A stretch of 64,000 nt of DNA. Source: Crotalaria pallida (lineage: Eukaryota; Streptophyta; Magnoliopsida; Fabales; Fabaceae). Positions 61,262 through 64,000 of this stretch are shown here, one piece after another. The stretch covers positions 89,361,001-89,425,000 of the forward strand of contig CM075656.1 of the NCBI GenBank assembly GCA_037953625.1, given 5' to 3'. The notes under the pieces are model-generated. The model searched no databases. It had not been told where the DNA came from and saw nothing but the letters and a program-made list of their open reading frames with translations. Within the stretch, counting starts at the first letter, position 1, and each line of letters starts with the position of its first letter. The translations under genes were made by a program, and so were the position numbers.

Positions 61262-61786
61262 TAGGGATGGCAATGGGGACTGCAGATGGGGATTCCCGCG
61301 GGGAACACCCCGTTTGGGTATCCGAGTTTGGGGATTTTTCTTCATCGCGGACGGGGATGGGGGAGATTTTTCCCCGAACAGATTTCGGGCGGGAAATGGG
61401 ATTGGTTCTCCCGTCTCCGCGGGTTCCCTGTCCCCGACAATTTTACTTATATTCCCTTAAATATTTAGGTTTTATATAGTTAAAAAATAGGTTTTTTAGT
61501 AACTTCACATATATTATTATAATTATAATTATAATTATTATTATGGACGATTATTTTAACGATTTTTTTGGATTGAATCTCTTGAATTTTAACGATTATT
61601 TTTCTGTAGTGTACAAGTTTAAAAATGTTATTCGACGTTGTGAATTTTATAACAGGTCAAATTGAAATTAGGTTCCCCGTGGGGACCCGTGAGGTGGTGG
61701 GGGATGGGGATGAGGGACAAATGAGACCCAAGGATGGGAAATGGGAAAGGCCTCCCCGAGCGTTCCCCGTCCCGTTGCCATCCCTA
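61262..61786. mobile_element. hAT-type MITE inside the Helitron
   Basis: Ends 'tagggatggcaatgggga' and 'ccgttgccatcccta', with a perfect 8-bp duplication ggcagtat (61254-61261 and 61787-61794). GC-rich 'ggggatgggg' sub-termini. Confidence 0.9.
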
Positions 61787-62659
61787 GGCAGTATGCATCT
61801 GCACAAGAATGAATAGTGAAAACCTTTGCAACAAGTTAATCTTTCTGTTAGATGGTGTATCTTTGGGTTGTTGTCACTCTTATATAAATAATTTATTATC
61901 AACACACGCATTGTGATAGTTACGAATAACCTAGCTAATGATTAGTGTTGTCCATATCTAGGAATAATATGGCCATTTTCCCGATCTTTATGTTCATTGC
62001 CATGTAGTAGTCCAAAGCATCTTAAATTCACTTTTCATTCAACACACGATGTCCTTGTGTAACATTTTTTCTTTCATGTGCTATAAAAAATAAAATAATT
62101 TTAAAAAAAATTCACATATATTTTGCTAAAATTTATTGTTTTGTTAAATATTTAAAAATGTAATTAAGACCAATGGTTTTTGGCTTAAGTGATGTAGTCT
62201 TGGCAAATTCATAACTTGGTTATGGAGCACAAACTAAAAAAATCAGCTTCATTTTTTTTTTTTCCACTCACCTTTCCTCAACAAGCATGTAAGTACTATT
62301 TCATCCCGTTTTTGGTCCATATCAAAGAATTTCAGCTAATTTCTCACGTAATTTAATAATAATTCAATTTATATTATTGAATAAAATTGTTTTGTTATTT
62401 TATAATCCTAATTATACATATCATTCCTCGGGGTTATAGGTTGTTGTTCGTCTCATGTTTACTTTTAAAAAAAAAAAAGAATTATTGTGTAATTTTTGAT
62501 TCATTTAATTTATCTTTAAAAGTTGCTATCAATAATTGTAGTATTTTTAATATAGTAATGATTTCGTGTAAGATTACTTTGATATAATTCAAATTTGTGA
62601 CATAATTTACCTAATAGAATAATATTTAAATTTATGTTAATAAATACCAACTGTGACTA

Positions 62660-62692
62660 ATTCCCGTGCAATTTGCACAGGTATGGTACTAG
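62660..62692 (+). mobile_element. Helitron 3' terminus
   Basis: Imperfect hairpin 'ccgtgcaatttgcacagg' then CTAG at 62689-62692, next base T. Same architecture as 18366-18395 and 20904-20933 but a different sequence. Confidence 0.65.
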
Positions 62693-64000
62693 TATAACAA
62701 CATTTTAAGATATTGTCTAATGAGGAATAGACTCTAGCTTTATTAGCCTTATCAGCTGATAGAATCGACTTCCGTAGAAATGAGAGCAACCCAACTCATT
62801 ACGAGTTATCCACGGTAGAAGGTCGTTATAATATTTACTAATTATTAAGTGTTATACATTAAAATGATATAATTAATAATTCTAAAGTATATATATTCTC
62901 AAATAATTAATTAATGTTAATCTACATAAAATAATCCAACACTAATGTGAGGTAGATGACAACACAACTAATCTTGGTTTATGAAATATTACAGGTACTA
63001 ACGAGATTCAGCACAATTGGTAGATGACTGAATTTCTTAATCATGGAGTTTTCAATCATGTCGTGGGTACGTAAAAGGCTTTGTTGATATATAGAGGCAA
63101 AACTCACTTTGATGATCTCTATACCTCAAAAAGTATTAGTCTTCGGCTATTAGTTGAAGCATATCCATAAAAAAAATGAAATATTGCAGGTTGGTGATCA
63201 TTCTGTCTGAGATTACGTCTTCTATGTCATATTCCAATTGTTGATGAGAATTTTTTTTAGTTTGTGGGCAATTTAGCGAAGTAACTCAGAATAAATTAAA
63301 ACTTGTATAGGCACAGCAAATCAAATATTCTCATGTTATTAAAATAACAATTTTAAAAAGACAACAAAAATCTTTATTAAATAGAGTATATTTTCGGTTC
63401 CTAAAAATGTGTTGAGTTTTAATTTCAATGATTCAATCATTATATATTTTTTTTTGTTTTACTCTTTATATTTTTGGAATTTTGGTTTTCGCCTCTAACA
63501 ATAATACGTGAGTATCATAGTTGACCACACCAATAGGCAGTAGTTGATGAGGCACGTGTCACATATTGGTGTTAACTACGTCAATACCAAAAACTAAAAC
63601 CAAATTTTTGAAAAATTTAAAGATGAAATTTAGTCATTGAAATTAAGGAATTTGTTGGAATTAGTCTTTTTGGTTTTTTGTTATTCCTATCCCTTTAACT
63701 TTCACCTTCTTTGAAAAAAATCATTCTATCAACTTTCGCTAGTTAAGTGATAACATTATTAATGGCATGTGTTGAGTTTTTTTTTTTTTAATTCAAATTA
63801 ATTTTAAAACAAATATATTAATTTTTTTGAAGAAAAAAAGAAAAAAAGGGAATGAATCCCTAAATGTTGGTTTCTAGGATAGTTCTTCAATTCTCCATTT
63901 TAATTTCAAACTAATATCCATGCTCCCTTTCTAATAGTATTTTTAAAAAAATAATTTTTGCCTCTATTTTCAACTTCAACCATCAGTCATTCTCATCTCA
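62693..64000. other. AT-rich DNA, nothing recognised
   Basis: No reading frame, repeat boundary or RNA gene that I can support. If the Helitron call is right, 62693 onward joined 44133 before insertion. Confidence 0.5.

Larger units (their letters stand above)
44134..62692 (+). mobile_element. Putative 18.5-kb non-autonomous Helitron carrying gene fragments
   Basis: The left end, after A, is 'tctatctatatacttagtta', a Helitron-like TC start, with 'ccacgtggcgtgg' shortly inside. The right end has the imperfect hairpin 'ccgtgcaatttgcacagg', then 'tatggta' and CTAG (62689-62692), followed by T. Insertion between A and T fits Helitrons, which make no target duplication. No Rep/helicase gene is present. 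At least four, probably five, unrelated host gene fragments lie inside, all in + orientation. The two ends could belong to different nested elements, because no homologous copy is available to define them. Confidence 0.55.

Noticed and set aside
61164..61911. Several 60-98-codon ORFs
   Set aside because: They lie in the GC-rich ends of the hAT MITE at 61262-61786 and overlap in all frames.

Overview
This window looks like plant nuclear DNA from a repeat-rich dicot. A legume is my best guess, but nothing here proves it. It is AT-rich and dense with Stowaway-like MITEs, hAT, Mutator, CACTA, copia, Helitron and SINE sequences. Only one gene looks intact: a single-exon AP2/ERF transcription factor on the minus strand at 9404-9961.

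Layout. Positions 1-3437 are the 3' part of an LTR retrotransposon. It has tandem repeats, a long purine tract, an antisense reading frame resembling plant mobile domain (PMD) proteins, a polypurine tract and an 879-bp LTR. A short hAT element with an 8-bp target duplication lies at 5745-6495. From about 6818 to 12800 runs copy A of a direct segmental duplication, which carries the intact ERF gene. From 13.9 to 18.4 kb there are minus-strand exon remnants, a tandem duplication and a Helitron-type 3' end. A set of 1.2-1.4 kb tandem units with an internal minisatellite follows, and leads into copy B (about 21675-41440).

Copy B contains the same ERF gene, broken by a 4-bp insertion, and is greatly inflated by insertions. 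A copia element (23274-32913, TSD attat) sits in it, and a 3.9-kb CACTA element (28820-32721, TSD tat) sits inside the copia 3' LTR. Copy B also carries a Stowaway MITE in the ERF promoter, two foldback Mutator-like elements (one holding a hAT MITE) and nested MITEs. Copies A and B serve as empty-site controls for each other, so insertion boundaries and relative order can be read directly: SINE at 12 kb, then duplication, then copia, then CACTA.

From 44134 to 62692 lies what I interpret as one non-autonomous Helitron of about 18.5 kb (or several abutting or nested ones). It carries fragments of at least four, probably five, unrelated host genes, all in + orientation: RNA polymerase II subunit RPB2 (10 exons, 329 codons, no stop, usable splice sites), NAP1, a short CDPK/CRK-like kinase piece, a SEC14/SFH lipid-transfer protein and phospholipase D zeta. 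Repeated CT-rich filler segments separate the captured pieces. All except RPB2 are visibly broken or too short to judge. The copia element also has an unexplained family of small hairpins with varied, compensating stems and a constant YNGAA loop closed by C-G. I rate these two as the most unusual signals in the window.
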